A stretch of DNA of 64,000 bases from Microbispora sp. NBC_01189. Lineage in GTDB: Bacteria > Actinomycetota > Actinomycetes > Streptosporangiales > Streptosporangiaceae. The stretch spans positions 2,833,501 to 2,897,500 of the forward strand of contig NZ_CP108581.1 of NCBI RefSeq assembly GCF_036010665.1, in the 5' to 3' direction. Position 1 is the first letter of the stretch; each line of letters begins with the position of its first letter. The position numbers and the translations under genes were made by a program. A model generated the notes under the pieces. That model was not told where the DNA came from. It saw only the letters and a program-made list of their open reading frames with translations, and ran no database searches. Positions 16,901-26,001 of the stretch are shown piece by piece.

Positions 16901-17427
16901 GACTCGTGACCCACGGGGACTCCGCCCCGTCGTCGGTCAACCGCTACCTCCTCCCCCACGAACAGCAGGTCATCATGGTGCGGCGGCACCCTGCCGTGCT
17001 CCTGCGTCCCGTCGCCGAGATCTTCGGGGGGCTCATCCTCGCCGGAGTTCTCAGCAAGTTCCTGAGCGACGGCGGCGCCGCCCAGGCCCTCGCCATCGTC
17101 TGGTGGGCCTGGCTGCTGCTGCTCGTCCGCTTCGTATGGAAGGTGGCGGAGTGGTCGGTCGACTACTTCGTCGTCACCTCCCAGCGCATGCTTCTGACCA
17201 CCGGCCTCATCACGCGCAAGGTCGCGATGATGCCCCTGGGCAAGGTCACCGACATGAGCTTCCAGCGCTCGCTCCTCGGCCGCATGCTCGGCTACGGCGA
17301 GTTCGTCCTGGAGTCGGCCGGCCAGGATCAGGCCTTCCGCACGGTCCCCCACATTCCATATCCGGAGACCCTGTATCTAGAGGTCTGTCAGATGATCTTC
17401 CCTGGCAAGGACGGGGACGACGACTGA
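16897..17427 (+). CDS. PH domain-containing membrane protein
   Basis: Bacterial PH (DUF304/YdbS-like) protein of 176 residues. The N-terminal YLLPHEQQVIMVRRHPAVLL leads into two close membrane helices at about 42-80, then the PH-like beta domain with VDYFVVTSQRMLLTTGLITR, KVAMMPLGKVTDMSFQRSL and GYGEFVLESAGQDQ. Function of the family is not settled; membrane or envelope organisation is the usual guess. Coupled to the preceding small membrane protein. Confidence 0.85.
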   Translation: MRLVTHGDSAPSSVNRYLLPHEQQVIMVRRHPAVLLRPVAEIFGGLILAGVLSKFLSDGGAAQALAIVWWAWLLLLVRFVWKVAEWSVDYFVVTSQRMLLTTGLITRKVAMMPLGKVTDMSFQRSLLGRMLGYGEFVLESAGQDQAFRTVPHIPYPETLYLEVCQMIFPGKDGDDD

Positions 17428-17564
17428 CGGCCTTCGGCCGTCCGTTATCTCGACACCGTGATCGAACCTTCACCGTCGTGATTCTTGACGGAGGGTTACA
17501 CGAATCGGTCGCTTCGTGCCATTATGGCGACACTATTGACCCTTCCCCCGCCCTGAGAGATCAG

Positions 17565-18887
17565 ATGCCGAGTCAGGGAACCATCGGTGACCGCGTCCGC
17601 GGACTGCGGTTGAGCAGGCGAATGTCGCAGGCCCAGTTGGCCGGACCCGACCTATCCGACAGTTATGTCTCACTCATCGAGTCCGGAAAGCGGACGCCAA
17701 CGCCGGTCGTCGCCCGGCTGCTCGCCGAGCGTCTCGGTTGCACCACCGAGTTCCTGCTTCACGGGATAGAGCCTCGGCAGCGCATCGACACCGAGCTCGG
17801 CCTCCGGCACGCCGAACTGGAGCTGTACCACGGCGACCCCGCCGTGGCCGCCGACCGCTTCGGCGAGATCGCCAAGGCCGCGGGCGAGGACAACGCGATG
17901 CTGGCCGCGCACGCGCGGCTCGGCATGGCGCGGGCGCTGGAGGCCCAGGGCCGCATCGGCCGGGCCGTCGAGGCGTACGAGCGGCTGCGCCGCGAGGCCG
18001 CCGCGCACCCCGAGCGCCTCGCCGACCTGCCGCTGACCGTCGCGCTGTGCCGCTGCTACCAGCGGGCCGGCGACCGGCTGCGCGCCCGCGACCTCGGCGC
18101 CCACGCGCTCGGTCAGGTCGACCGGCTCGGTGTGATCGAGGGCGACCTCGCCGTCGAGCTCGCGCTGGCGCTCGTGGAGGCCGAGACCGGCCTGCCGTAC
18201 GTCGAGCGGGTGCTGGACAGCTCGGGACTGCCGCAGGCCGCCGACCGCAGCGGAGAGATCCTCGCGCTGTGGCAGGCGAGCGTGACGGCGGGAGAGGGCG
18301 AGGACTCGGCGCTGGCCGTGCAGCTCGCCGAGGACGCCGTCGCGGCCGGTCGTCCGGCCCGGATCGCCGTCCGGTGCGCCCGCATCGCGATGCACTGGGC
18401 TCGCATCACAGCGGCGGATCCCGAAGGTGCGGATTTGGATCGAGCCAACGAGCTGGCGGCGTCCGCCGTGGGCGTTTTCTCCCGATTCCCGGCCGAACGG
18501 CAGGAGCACGCGAGAGGCCTCGTGGTGCTGAGTTCGGTACGGCTGCGGACCGGAGACACGGAATCCGCACTCGAACTCGCCGACGAGGCACTGGTTCTGC
18601 TGGGCGACACCCGGGGGACCACGGCGGCCACCGCCAACATGGTGCTCGCCGAGATCGCTTTGGCACGGTCCGAAGAGCCGGGGGCCGCGCTCACCCGGGC
18701 CCACGACCTGCTGGGCGGCGAGACGCCGGACCGGGACACCGCCCGGGCCTGGCGGATGCTCGGCGACCTGTGGGGCCAGGCCGGTGCTCTCAGCCGGCAG
18801 ACGGAGGCATATCGTAGAGCCCTGGAAGCCGTGGGGATCCGCGTGAACATACCGGGCTCCACCACCGCGGCGGCGCTCGCTCGATAG
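17565..18887 (+). CDS. XRE-family regulator with TPR-like repeats
   Basis: 440 residues. The N-terminal Cro/CI-type helix-turn-helix (IGDRVRGLRLSRRMSQAQLA, then SDSYVSLIESGKRTPTPVVA) is followed by about 350 residues of helical pairs rich in Ala, Leu and Glu that look like tetratricopeptide repeats. Such regulators often sense peptides or control development in actinomycetes, but no peptide gene or target is evident nearby. ATG 17565 gives the compact MPSQGTIGDRVRGL start. The 137-nt gap upstream has one TTGACG (17485-17490) but no good -10 partner. Confidence 0.8.
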   Translation: MPSQGTIGDRVRGLRLSRRMSQAQLAGPDLSDSYVSLIESGKRTPTPVVARLLAERLGCTTEFLLHGIEPRQRIDTELGLRHAELELYHGDPAVAADRFGEIAKAAGEDNAMLAAHARLGMARALEAQGRIGRAVEAYERLRREAAAHPERLADLPLTVALCRCYQRAGDRLRARDLGAHALGQVDRLGVIEGDLAVELALALVEAETGLPYVERVLDSSGLPQAADRSGEILALWQASVTAGEGEDSALAVQLAEDAVAAGRPARIAVRCARIAMHWARITAADPEGADLDRANELAASAVGVFSRFPAERQEHARGLVVLSSVRLRTGDTESALELADEALVLLGDTRGTTAATANMVLAEIALARSEEPGAALTRAHDLLGGETPDRDTARAWRMLGDLWGQAGALSRQTEAYRRALEAVGIRVNIPGSTTAAALAR

Positions 18888-18986
18888 CCTCCCTGGAGCT
18901 CCGGATTTGTTCCGGAAGCTCTGGAATAATTAGGGTCGACCAGTCATTCCATCATCGGATGATTGGCTACCCAAAGGAGGCTGACT

Positions 18987-19676
18987 GTGAGCCTGCGGAC
19001 GGCGCAGCGGGCGTCTCTCGTGGACCAGGTGATCGACCAGCTCAAGGAGCAGATCACCTCCGGCTCCTGGCAGATGCATGCCAAGATTCCCACCGAGACC
19101 GTGCTCGCCGAGCACCTCGGAGTCGGCCGGAACACCGTCCGCGAAGCGGTGCGGGCGCTCACCCACGCCGGGCTGCTGGAATGCCGCCAGGGCGACGGCA
19201 CGTACGTGCGGGCCACCAGTGAGCTGTCGGGCGCCATGGCCCGGCGGCTGCGGGCGGCCGAGCAGCTGGAGATCCTCGAGGTGCGTCGTGCCCTGGAGGT
19301 CGAGGCGGCCCGGCTCGCGGCGACGCGGCGCACCGACCAGGACATCGCGTCCATCGAGGCCGCACTGGCCGCACGGGAGAAGGCGTGGGCGGACGGCGAC
19401 GCGGAGGCGTTCGTCGAGTCCGACCTCGCCTTCCACGTGGCGGTCGTCGAGGCCACCCACAACACCGTGCTGATCGACCTGTACGTCGACTTCTCGGCGG
19501 CCCTCCGGGCGAGCATCGCCGCGGCCGGCGGCTCGCTGGAGCAGAACTACATTCCCCACGACGCCATCGTCCGCGCGATCGTCGCCGGTGACGCCACCGC
19601 GGCGGAGCGGGCGGGTCACGCGTGCATGGAGCACATCCTGATCGCCCTCACCGAGTCGGCGACGCTCACCTCCTGA
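18987..19676 (+). CDS. FadR-subfamily GntR transcriptional regulator
   Basis: 229 residues: an N-terminal GntR winged helix (VDQVIDQLKEQITSGSW, ETVLAEHLGVGRNTVREAVR, GLLECRQGDGTYV) and a C-terminal FCD helical domain with the metal/ligand-type motifs ESDLAFHVAVVEATHN and H residues near the end. GTG 18987 is supported by AAAGGAGG six bases upstream, so the upstream TTG 18963 is rejected. An imperfect inverted repeat (catcatcggatgattg, about 18951-18966) just before the gene is a candidate autoregulatory operator. Confidence 0.88.
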   Translation: MSLRTAQRASLVDQVIDQLKEQITSGSWQMHAKIPTETVLAEHLGVGRNTVREAVRALTHAGLLECRQGDGTYVRATSELSGAMARRLRAAEQLEILEVRRALEVEAARLAATRRTDQDIASIEAALAAREKAWADGDAEAFVESDLAFHVAVVEATHNTVLIDLYVDFSAALRASIAAAGGSLEQNYIPHDAIVRAIVAGDATAAERAGHACMEHILIALTESATLTS

Positions 19677-19711
19677 GCAGCCCCCGGCTCCCAGGGATCG
19701 GGATCGGGAGC

Positions 19712-20803
19712 TCAGCCAAGGCGCAGGGACATCACCAGGTAGCGGTAGCCGGGGTCGTCGCCCTCGTCCGTGACCAGGGCGGGCCGGGTCGGCGAGTCCA
19801 GGTGGACGCGCGCCCGCCCGGTCCCGACACCCGCGAGACCGTCGAGCAGGAACTGGGGCTGGAAGGCGATCTGGATGTCCGGGCCTTCCAGCTCGGCCTC
19901 GACGGCCTCCGCGCCCCTGCCGATGTCGCCGCCGCCGGCCTGGATCAGCACCTGCCCCGGGGAGAACGACAGCCGGACCGCGGTGTTGCGCTCGGCGACC
20001 AGCGTCACCCGCCTGACGGCCTCCACGAACGGCCCCACCGGGACGTCGGCGTGGATCGGCCAGTGCTCGGTCAGCCGGGCACGGTAGTCGATGAACTGCT
20101 CGTCGAGCAGCCGGACGGTGGTGGTGCGGCCCTGGCTCTCGAAGCCGGCCACGTTGTCGCCGAGCCCGACCGCCACCTCGCCCCCGCGCAGCGATCGCGC
20201 CACCTCTACCAGCACCCGCGCCGGCACGACCACTCCGTGCCGCTCCTCCTGCCGCTCCGGGTGCCACAGGAACTCGCTCGCCGCGATGCGGTAGCGGTCG
20301 GTGGCGGCCAGGGAGACACGCACGTCCTCGATGTCCATCCGGATGCCCGTGAGCATGGGCAGCGTGTCGTCGCGGCTCGCGGCGGGCGCGACCTGGTTGA
20401 CGGCGGTGGCGAAGACGCCCCCGCCCACGGCGCCGATCCTCGGCGGCATCGGCGGCATCGCGGGGAAGTCCTCGTCCGGCATGGTCAGCAGGCCGAACTC
20501 GGCGCTGCCGCAGGTGAGCACGGCCTCGGATCCGCTGGTGACGATCTCGACGGGCCGTGCGGGCAGGCTGCGGGTGATCTCCGCCAGGACCTTCCCCGGG
20601 ATCAGCACCCGCCCCGGCTCCGCCACCTCGGCCTCGACGTCGGCCCGCGCCGACACGTCGTAGTCGAAGGCGGACACCCGCAGGTCGTCTCCCGCCTCCA
20701 GCAGCAGCCCCGCGAGGACGGGCACGGCGGGCCTGGCGGGCAGCACCCGGGCCGCCCACGCCACCGCTTCGGCGAGAACGTCGCGGTTCACCTGGAATTT
20801 CAT
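19712..20803 (-). CDS. DNA polymerase III beta subunit-like sliding clamp (second copy)
   Basis: A DnaN-family clamp of 363 residues with three repeated domains: MKFQVNRDVLAEAVAWAARV, then LPMLTGIRMDIEDVRVSLAATDRYRI, then the C-terminal RYLVMSLRLG, close to the usual YLVMPVRL ending. It is not next to dnaA or recF, and the main dnaN is expected near oriC beyond the window, so this is probably a paralog (Streptomyces also carry a second copy, from memory). A role in repair or a specialised polymerase is possible. ATG 20803 follows a purine-rich AGGAGGTC-like site. Confidence 0.88.
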   Translation of the reverse strand: MKFQVNRDVLAEAVAWAARVLPARPAVPVLAGLLLEAGDDLRVSAFDYDVSARADVEAEVAEPGRVLIPGKVLAEITRSLPARPVEIVTSGSEAVLTCGSAEFGLLTMPDEDFPAMPPMPPRIGAVGGGVFATAVNQVAPAASRDDTLPMLTGIRMDIEDVRVSLAATDRYRIAASEFLWHPERQEERHGVVVPARVLVEVARSLRGGEVAVGLGDNVAGFESQGRTTTVRLLDEQFIDYRARLTEHWPIHADVPVGPFVEAVRRVTLVAERNTAVRLSFSPGQVLIQAGGGDIGRGAEAVEAELEGPDIQIAFQPQFLLDGLAGVGTGRARVHLDSPTRPALVTDEGDDPGYRYLVMSLRLG

Positions 20804-20886
20804 CCCGACCTCCTGCCCGTGCCACCTGCCTGTGCCACGACTCGACTCCCAAGGTAGCGCCCGGCACCGACATTCGAGGGACCGGC

Positions 20887-20922
20887 CACAGGGCCGGTCA
20901 CAGGGCCGGTCACAGGGCCGGT
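20887..20922. repeat. 12-bp tandem repeat, three units
   Basis: cacagggccggt three times head to tail, in the gap between the response regulator stop and the start of the clamp gene. Confidence 0.9.
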
Positions 20923-20930
20923 CACACAGC

Positions 20931-21584
20931 TCAGCTGGGCCTGCTCCCCAGGAAGGCCAGCACCGCGAGCACCCGGCGGTTGTCGTCGTCGGAGGGCGCG
21001 AGGCCGAGCTTGGCGAAGATGTTCGCGGTGTGCTTGCCCACCGCGCTGTCGCTGAGGAACAACCGCTGCCCGATGGCGGCGTTCGACCTGCCCTCCGCCA
21101 TCAGTTCCAGCACCTCCCGCTCCCGGGGGGTGAGCCGGCCGAGCGGCTCGTTGCGCGAGTTGCTCGCCAGGAGCCTCGCGATGACCTCCGGGTCCATCGC
21201 GGTGCCGCCCGCCGCGACCCGGCGTACGGCGTCGACGAACTGCTCGCCGTTGAACACCCGGTCCTTGAGCAGGTATCCGACCCCGCCCGAGCCGTCGGCC
21301 AGCAGTTCCCTGGCGTACAGCTGCTCGACGTGCTGGGAGAGCACGAGCACCGGCAGGCCGGGCACCCGCCGCCGCGCGGCGAGCGCGGCCTGCAGGCCCT
21401 CGTCGGTGAACGTCGGCGGGAGCCGTACGTCGACGACGGCCACGTCCGGGCGCTCGCCGACGAGCGCGGCGAGCAACTCCGGGCCCGACTCGACCGCGGC
21501 GACGACCTCGAAGCCGTGCGCGCGCAGCAGGTGGACCAGGCCCTCCCGCAGCAGGTGCAGATCCTCCGCCAGGACTACCCGCAC
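20931..21584 (-). CDS. NarL/LuxR-type response regulator
   Basis: 217 residues. The receiver domain (VRVVLAEDLHLLREGLVHLL) has the phospho-acceptor Asp at about 52 (VVDVRLPPTFTDEG) and the Lys switch in YLLKDR. The C-terminal LuxR helix-turn-helix is clear (LTPREREVLELMAEGRSN, then IGQRLFLSDSAVGKHTANIF). GTG 21584 has GGAGG seven bases upstream and overlaps the kinase gene by 10 bp, so kinase and regulator form one operon. Confidence 0.93.
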   Translation of the reverse strand: MRVVLAEDLHLLREGLVHLLRAHGFEVVAAVESGPELLAALVGERPDVAVVDVRLPPTFTDEGLQAALAARRRVPGLPVLVLSQHVEQLYARELLADGSGGVGYLLKDRVFNGEQFVDAVRRVAAGGTAMDPEVIARLLASNSRNEPLGRLTPREREVLELMAEGRSNAAIGQRLFLSDSAVGKHTANIFAKLGLAPSDDDNRRVLAVLAFLGSRPS

Positions 21585-23074
21585 CCGCCGCCCTCCTTCT
21601 CCCGCATGGCCCGCGCCGTCGTGGTCAGCGCGACGGTCAGCAGGCCGCCGCCGAGCAGCATCATGCCGACGATGACCGGCCACTGGAAGGGCTCGGGCAT
21701 GTACAACCCCAGGAACCAGGACTTCACCGGCGAACCGACCAGCTTGAACCCCATCGCGACCAACCCCTGGGGGAACAGCGCGATCGGCCACAGCGCCCAG
21801 CAGAGGCCGCCGAGAAGGCGCCACGGAGACCGGGGCGCCGCCCGCAGCGGGAAGGCCAGGGGCAGCTCGACGACCGCCGTGGTCGGGCCGCCCGCCGGGC
21901 TGTTCAGCGCGAACACTCCGTCGAACGCCCCGAGCCTGCGTTCGATGCCGCGCAGGCCGGTGCCGCGCCCGGGGTCCGCGCCGCCGCGGCCGTCGTCGGT
22001 CACCGTCACCCGCAGCGCGGGACCCCGCGCGCTCACGTCCACCCACGCCTCGGTCGCGTCGCCGTGCCGGGCGGCGTTCGCCAGCAGTTCGCTGACCGCG
22101 AAGTACGCCGCGGACTCCAGCGGCGCGGACGCGCGCTCCGGCACGTCGACGGTCACATGCGCGCGCAGCGGGCTGTCCAGGGCGAGGGCGCGTACGGCGT
22201 CGCCGAGGCCGCGTTCGGCGAGCACGGGGGGATGGATGCCGCGCACCAGCCGCCGGATGTCCTGCAGCGCGGCCGCCGAGGCGTCGCGCGCCTTGTCCAG
22301 CAGCGCCCGGGCGGCCCGCAGGTCGGTCTCCAGCAGCTGCTCGGCCGCGCCGATCGTCATCCCGATCGCGACGAGACGGGCCTGGGCGCCGTCGTGCAGG
22401 TCGCGTTCGATCCGCCGCAGCTCGGCGGCCTGCGAGTCGACGGCCTCGGTGCGCGCCGCGTCCAGATGGGTGACCCGCCGGGCCAGCCGCGCCTTCTCGG
22501 TGGGCCCGAGGAGCACGGCGGCGACGCCGCCGTGGACGCGCAGGGCCCACGGCGCGTACCAGCGGGCGGCGCCCGCCGCGAGCAGGATCCACACCACGCC
22601 CAGCGGATCGCCCCCCGCCACCCGGACGACGCCGTACGCCGTCGCGAGCAGCGGAGCGGCGGCCACGAGCCCGCAGGTCACCGGCGCGGCGAGCAGGTAG
22701 GCGAGGTCGCGCCAGGTCGCCGGGTCCTTCATCATCCAGTTCCACCGCTTGTTGAAAGCCGGGATCGTGGGCCTCTTGTACAGGGTGCGGCCGTCGCGGT
22801 ACCAGCCGTCCGCCTGCGGCACCGGCGGGAGCGGCGCCGGCAGGTACGGGGCGTCGACCGGCATGCCCGACCAGCGGCCGGACAGATCGCGCGCCAGCCC
22901 GGTCACGGCCCGCACGAGCCGTACGGCCGGGGACGCGACGAAGACCATGCCGACCATGAAGGTGAGCAGCGCCGCCGTCAGCATCACCAGGGCGGCGGCC
23001 AGGCCCAGCAGGGCGAGACCGGCGAGGGCGACACCTCTGCGGAGTGCGACGAGAGTCGGGCGAGCTGCGTTCAT
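21575..23074 (-). CDS. Two-component sensor histidine kinase (HisKA_3)
   Basis: 499 residues. Two N-terminal hydrophobic hairpins (about 15-50 and 123-178) flank a soluble segment; then comes the dimerisation/phosphoacceptor motif ERDLHDGAQARLVAIGM (His 227) and an ATPase domain (ELLANAARHGDA, DDGRGGADPGRGTGLRGIERR). Two further membrane helices sit at the C-terminus after the ATPase, an unusual but recurring arrangement in actinobacteria. ATG 23074 is chosen over the longer frame because the upstream stretch faces a divergent promoter region. It divergently faces an ABC exporter, its likely target. Confidence 0.92.
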   Translation of the reverse strand: MNAARPTLVALRRGVALAGLALLGLAAALVMLTAALLTFMVGMVFVASPAVRLVRAVTGLARDLSGRWSGMPVDAPYLPAPLPPVPQADGWYRDGRTLYKRPTIPAFNKRWNWMMKDPATWRDLAYLLAAPVTCGLVAAAPLLATAYGVVRVAGGDPLGVVWILLAAGAARWYAPWALRVHGGVAAVLLGPTEKARLARRVTHLDAARTEAVDSQAAELRRIERDLHDGAQARLVAIGMTIGAAEQLLETDLRAARALLDKARDASAAALQDIRRLVRGIHPPVLAERGLGDAVRALALDSPLRAHVTVDVPERASAPLESAAYFAVSELLANAARHGDATEAWVDVSARGPALRVTVTDDGRGGADPGRGTGLRGIERRLGAFDGVFALNSPAGGPTTAVVELPLAFPLRAAPRSPWRLLGGLCWALWPIALFPQGLVAMGFKLVGSPVKSWFLGLYMPEPFQWPVIVGMMLLGGGLLTVALTTTARAMREKEGGGCG

Positions 23075-23206
23075 GCGTCCAGTCTGCGAGTTCCGGGCGA
23101 TTCCGCACAGTGGCCCCGGACACCCGGCAGGGGTGGGGGAAAGTGCACCCCCGCCGGGTCCGTAACCGCATTCCGGGCGGCCCGCCCGGTTCCTAGCGTC
23201 GTCGGC

Positions 23207-24226
23207 ATGGCAATCATCACCGTGGACCACCTCCGCAAGACGTACGGGGCACGCGTGGCGGTCGAGGACGTGTCGTTCTCCGTGGAGGAGGGCGAGGTCT
23301 TCGGCATCGTCGGCCGCAACGGGGCCGGCAAGACGACGACGGTCGAGTGCGTCGCCGGGCTGCGCACCCCCACGGCGGGCACCATCGACCTGGACGTCGG
23401 CCCGGGCCCTGCCTCAGGCGCGGATCTGAAGGAACAGGTCGGCGTGCAGCTCCAGGAGTGCTCGCTGCCCGACAAGATCCGGGTCGGGGAGGCGCTGTCG
23501 CTCTACGCCTCGTTCTACCGCCGGCCCGCCGACTGGCGGGCGCTGGCCGCCGAGGCCGGGCTGGACCTCCGCGCGTCGTTCGCCACGCTCTCCGGCGGGC
23601 AGCGCCAGCGGCTGTCGGTCGCGCTCGCACTGGTGGGCAGCCCGCGTGTGGCGATCCTCGACGAGCTCACCACCGGCCTCGATCCGCAGGCCCGGCGGGA
23701 GACCTGGGAACTGGTCGTCCGGATCAGGCAACGGGGCGTGACGGTCCTGCTCGTCACCCACTTCATGGAGGAGGTGGAGCGGCTGTGCGACCGGGTCGCG
23801 GTCATCTCCCGCGGCCGGGTGCGGGCGGTCGACACGCCCGCCGGGCTCGTCGCCCGCGCCGGCGGCGAGCAGCGCCTGATCTTCCGTACGGACAAGCCGC
23901 TGACGGACGAGCAGGTCACGGCGCTGCGGGCGCTGCCCGAGGTGACGTCGGCCATGGTGAGGAGCGCTGTGGGGAGCGCTGCTGAGGGAAGCGCCTTGGG
24001 GAGCGCTGTGGGGAGCATGGCGGACGGCGGGGAGGTCGTCGTCGCCGGCGACGGCGACCTGCTGAGCGCGGTCATGGCCGTGCTGCCCGCGTCCATGATG
24101 CGTGGCCTGCGCATGGAGCGCACCACCCTCGACGACGCGTTCCTCGCCCTCACCGAGCCGTCGCACGCACCTTCATATGGGCCCTCGCCCGAATCGGCCC
24201 GTTCCGTCTCCCAGGAGGAATCATGA
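23207..24226 (+). CDS. ABC transporter ATP-binding protein (drug/lipid export type)
   Basis: Nucleotide-binding subunit of an ABC-2 exporter, 339 residues. Walker A GRNGAGKTT is at 36-44, signature LSGGQRQRLSVALAL is present, Walker B reads AILDELTTGLDPQAR (Asp-Glu intact), and the H-loop is VTHFMEEVE. After about residue 240 the C-terminal extension contains a low-complexity stretch (SAVGS, SALGS; near-repeats of gggagcgct at 23960-24020). Its stop overlaps the permease start as ATGA. Resistance or envelope-stress export is a reasonable guess only. Confidence 0.92.
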   Translation: MAIITVDHLRKTYGARVAVEDVSFSVEEGEVFGIVGRNGAGKTTTVECVAGLRTPTAGTIDLDVGPGPASGADLKEQVGVQLQECSLPDKIRVGEALSLYASFYRRPADWRALAAEAGLDLRASFATLSGGQRQRLSVALALVGSPRVAILDELTTGLDPQARRETWELVVRIRQRGVTVLLVTHFMEEVERLCDRVAVISRGRVRAVDTPAGLVARAGGEQRLIFRTDKPLTDEQVTALRALPEVTSAMVRSAVGSAAEGSALGSAVGSMADGGEVVVAGDGDLLSAVMAVLPASMMRGLRMERTTLDDAFLALTEPSHAPSYGPSPESARSVSQEES

Positions 24227-24984
24227 CCACCGCCCGTACGCCGGTTCTCGTCCGGATCGCGGCCGTGGAGGCCCGGCTCTTCCTCCGCGAGCCCGCCGCC
24301 GTGTTCTTCGCGGTCGTGCTGCCGGTGGCCCTGCTGCTGACCCTCGGCGCCACGATCCCCGGCTTCCGCGACGCGGACCCGTCCCTGGGCGGGCAGCGCT
24401 TCGTGGACGCGCCCTTCACCGCGATGATGGTGCTGCTGTCGGTCGTGACGCTCGCGCTCAGCGCGCTGCCGGCGGTCCTGGTGGCCTACCGCGAGCGCGG
24501 CGTGCTGCGGCGGCTGTCCACGACGCCGGTACGGCCGGGCGCCCTGCTGGCCGCGCAACTGCTGATCAACGTGGGCGTGGCCGTCGTGGCGACGGCGCTG
24601 ACACTGGGGCTCGGGCACGTGTTCCTCGGGGTGCCGCCGCCCCGCTCGCCCTGGGCGTTCGCGGGGGTCTTCGTCCTCGGCTCGACCGCGATGCTCGCCA
24701 TCGGGCTCCTCCTCGCCGCCGTGGCGCCGAACTCCAAGGTCGTCCAGGGGGCCGGCGCCGCGCTCATGTTCCCGCTGCTGTTCCTGGCCGGGATGTGGCT
24801 GCCCCGGCCGCTCATGCCGGAGGTTCTGCGCCGGATCAGCGACTTCACCCCCACCGGGGCCTTCGGGCAGGCGCTCACGGACGCGCTGGGCGGCGAGGGT
24901 CCCCAGCCCGTCCACCTCGCCGTACTGGCGGGCTGGGCGCTGGCCGCCGGGCTCGCGGCGGCGCGGCTGTTCCGCTGGCAGTGA
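24223..24984 (+). CDS. ABC-2 family membrane permease
   Basis: 253 residues with six predicted membrane helices, the first at about 29-43 (AVFFAVVLPVALLLTLGAT), then VLLSVVTLALSALPAVLVAY, a YRERGVLRRLSTTPVRP coupling loop typical of ABC-2 permeases, and PLLFLAGMWLPRPLMPEVLR near the end. Translationally coupled to the ATPase and divergent from the kinase/regulator pair. Confidence 0.92.
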   Translation: MTTARTPVLVRIAAVEARLFLREPAAVFFAVVLPVALLLTLGATIPGFRDADPSLGGQRFVDAPFTAMMVLLSVVTLALSALPAVLVAYRERGVLRRLSTTPVRPGALLAAQLLINVGVAVVATALTLGLGHVFLGVPPPRSPWAFAGVFVLGSTAMLAIGLLLAAVAPNSKVVQGAGAALMFPLLFLAGMWLPRPLMPEVLRRISDFTPTGAFGQALTDALGGEGPQPVHLAVLAGWALAAGLAAARLFRWQ

Positions 24985-25120
24985 GACCGGTGCGGTGAGA
25001 CGCGGGCCGTCCCGTGTCCCGTCGCGGGGGCGGGGGCAGGGAGGTGCCCGCGGCCGGTGGGCCCGGCGGTTACCCCAGGGGTAATCGCCGGGCCGACCGG
25101 ACGGGGATAGCGTCGGGGAC

Positions 25121-25912
25121 GTGACCGTCGCCCAGCTCCACCAGCGGCCGTTCGGTGAGCTCCTGCGCCGGTGGCGCGAGCACCGGCGGCTGAGCCAGCT
25201 CGATCTGTCCAACCGGGCCGAGATCTCCACGCGGCACATCAGCTTCCTGGAGACCGGCCGGGCCACGCCGAGCCGCGACATGGTCCTTCACCTCGCCGAG
25301 CACCTGGATCTCCCGCTGCGCGAGCGCAACCACCTGCTGCTGGCCGCCGGGTACGCCCCGGTCTACGCCGAGTCGCCGCTCGACTCGCCGGGGATGGCGG
25401 CGGTGTGCGAGGCCATCCGCCGGCTGCTGTCGGCCCACGACCCCTATCCGGCCGTGGTCGTCGACCGGGCCTGGGACCTCGTCGACGCCAACGAGGGGAT
25501 CACGCTGCTCGCCGAGGGCGTCGATCCCGACCTGCTGGGCAACGTGCTGCGGGCGAGCCTGCATCCGGAGGGCCTCGCGCCGCGCATCCTGAACCTCGGC
25601 GAGTGGCGGGCGCACCTGCTCGGACGGCTGCGGCGGCAGATCACGCACACCGCCGACCCCCGGCTCACCGAGTTGTACGCCGAGTTGCGCGGCTACCCCT
25701 GGGACCAGCCCGAGCCGGAGGTGGAGCTGCCCGGGCCGGGAGACATCATGGTGCCGCTGCGGGTGCGGCGGGCCGGGCGGGAGCTGTCGTTCTTCAGCAT
25801 CGTGGCCACCTTCGGCACGCCGCTCGACATCACCGTCTCCGAGCTGGCCATCGAGTCGTTCTACCCGGCGGACGCCGCGACCGCCGCCTTCCTGCGCGAC
25901 ACGTCTTCGTGA
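25121..25912 (+). CDS. XRE-family regulator with MmyB-like ligand domain
   Basis: 263 residues. An N-terminal helix-turn-helix (FGELLRRWREHRRLSQLDLS, STRHISFLETGRATPSRDMV) is followed by a PAS-like domain of the MmyB type (VVVDRAWDLVDANEGITLLA, ending with VSELAIESFYPAD). Such regulators usually control an adjacent oxidoreductase or related gene. Here the next gene, an SRPBCC protein, follows in the same direction after 89 bp. GTG 25121 is the start. Confidence 0.88.
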   Translation: MTVAQLHQRPFGELLRRWREHRRLSQLDLSNRAEISTRHISFLETGRATPSRDMVLHLAEHLDLPLRERNHLLLAAGYAPVYAESPLDSPGMAAVCEAIRRLLSAHDPYPAVVVDRAWDLVDANEGITLLAEGVDPDLLGNVLRASLHPEGLAPRILNLGEWRAHLLGRLRRQITHTADPRLTELYAELRGYPWDQPEPEVELPGPGDIMVPLRVRRAGRELSFFSIVATFGTPLDITVSELAIESFYPADAATAAFLRDTSS

Positions 25913-26001
25913 TCGTCCGGAGATCATCCGGCGTCCGGCGTTCTGTCACACTTCGTGCATTGACACGTGCCTTGGCCGTGCCTGAGATGAAGGAGGCCGG
26001 A

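Noticed and set aside
19712-20803. oriC next to this dnaN-like gene
   Set aside because: No dnaA, recF or DnaA-box cluster beside it, and flanking genes are accessory.
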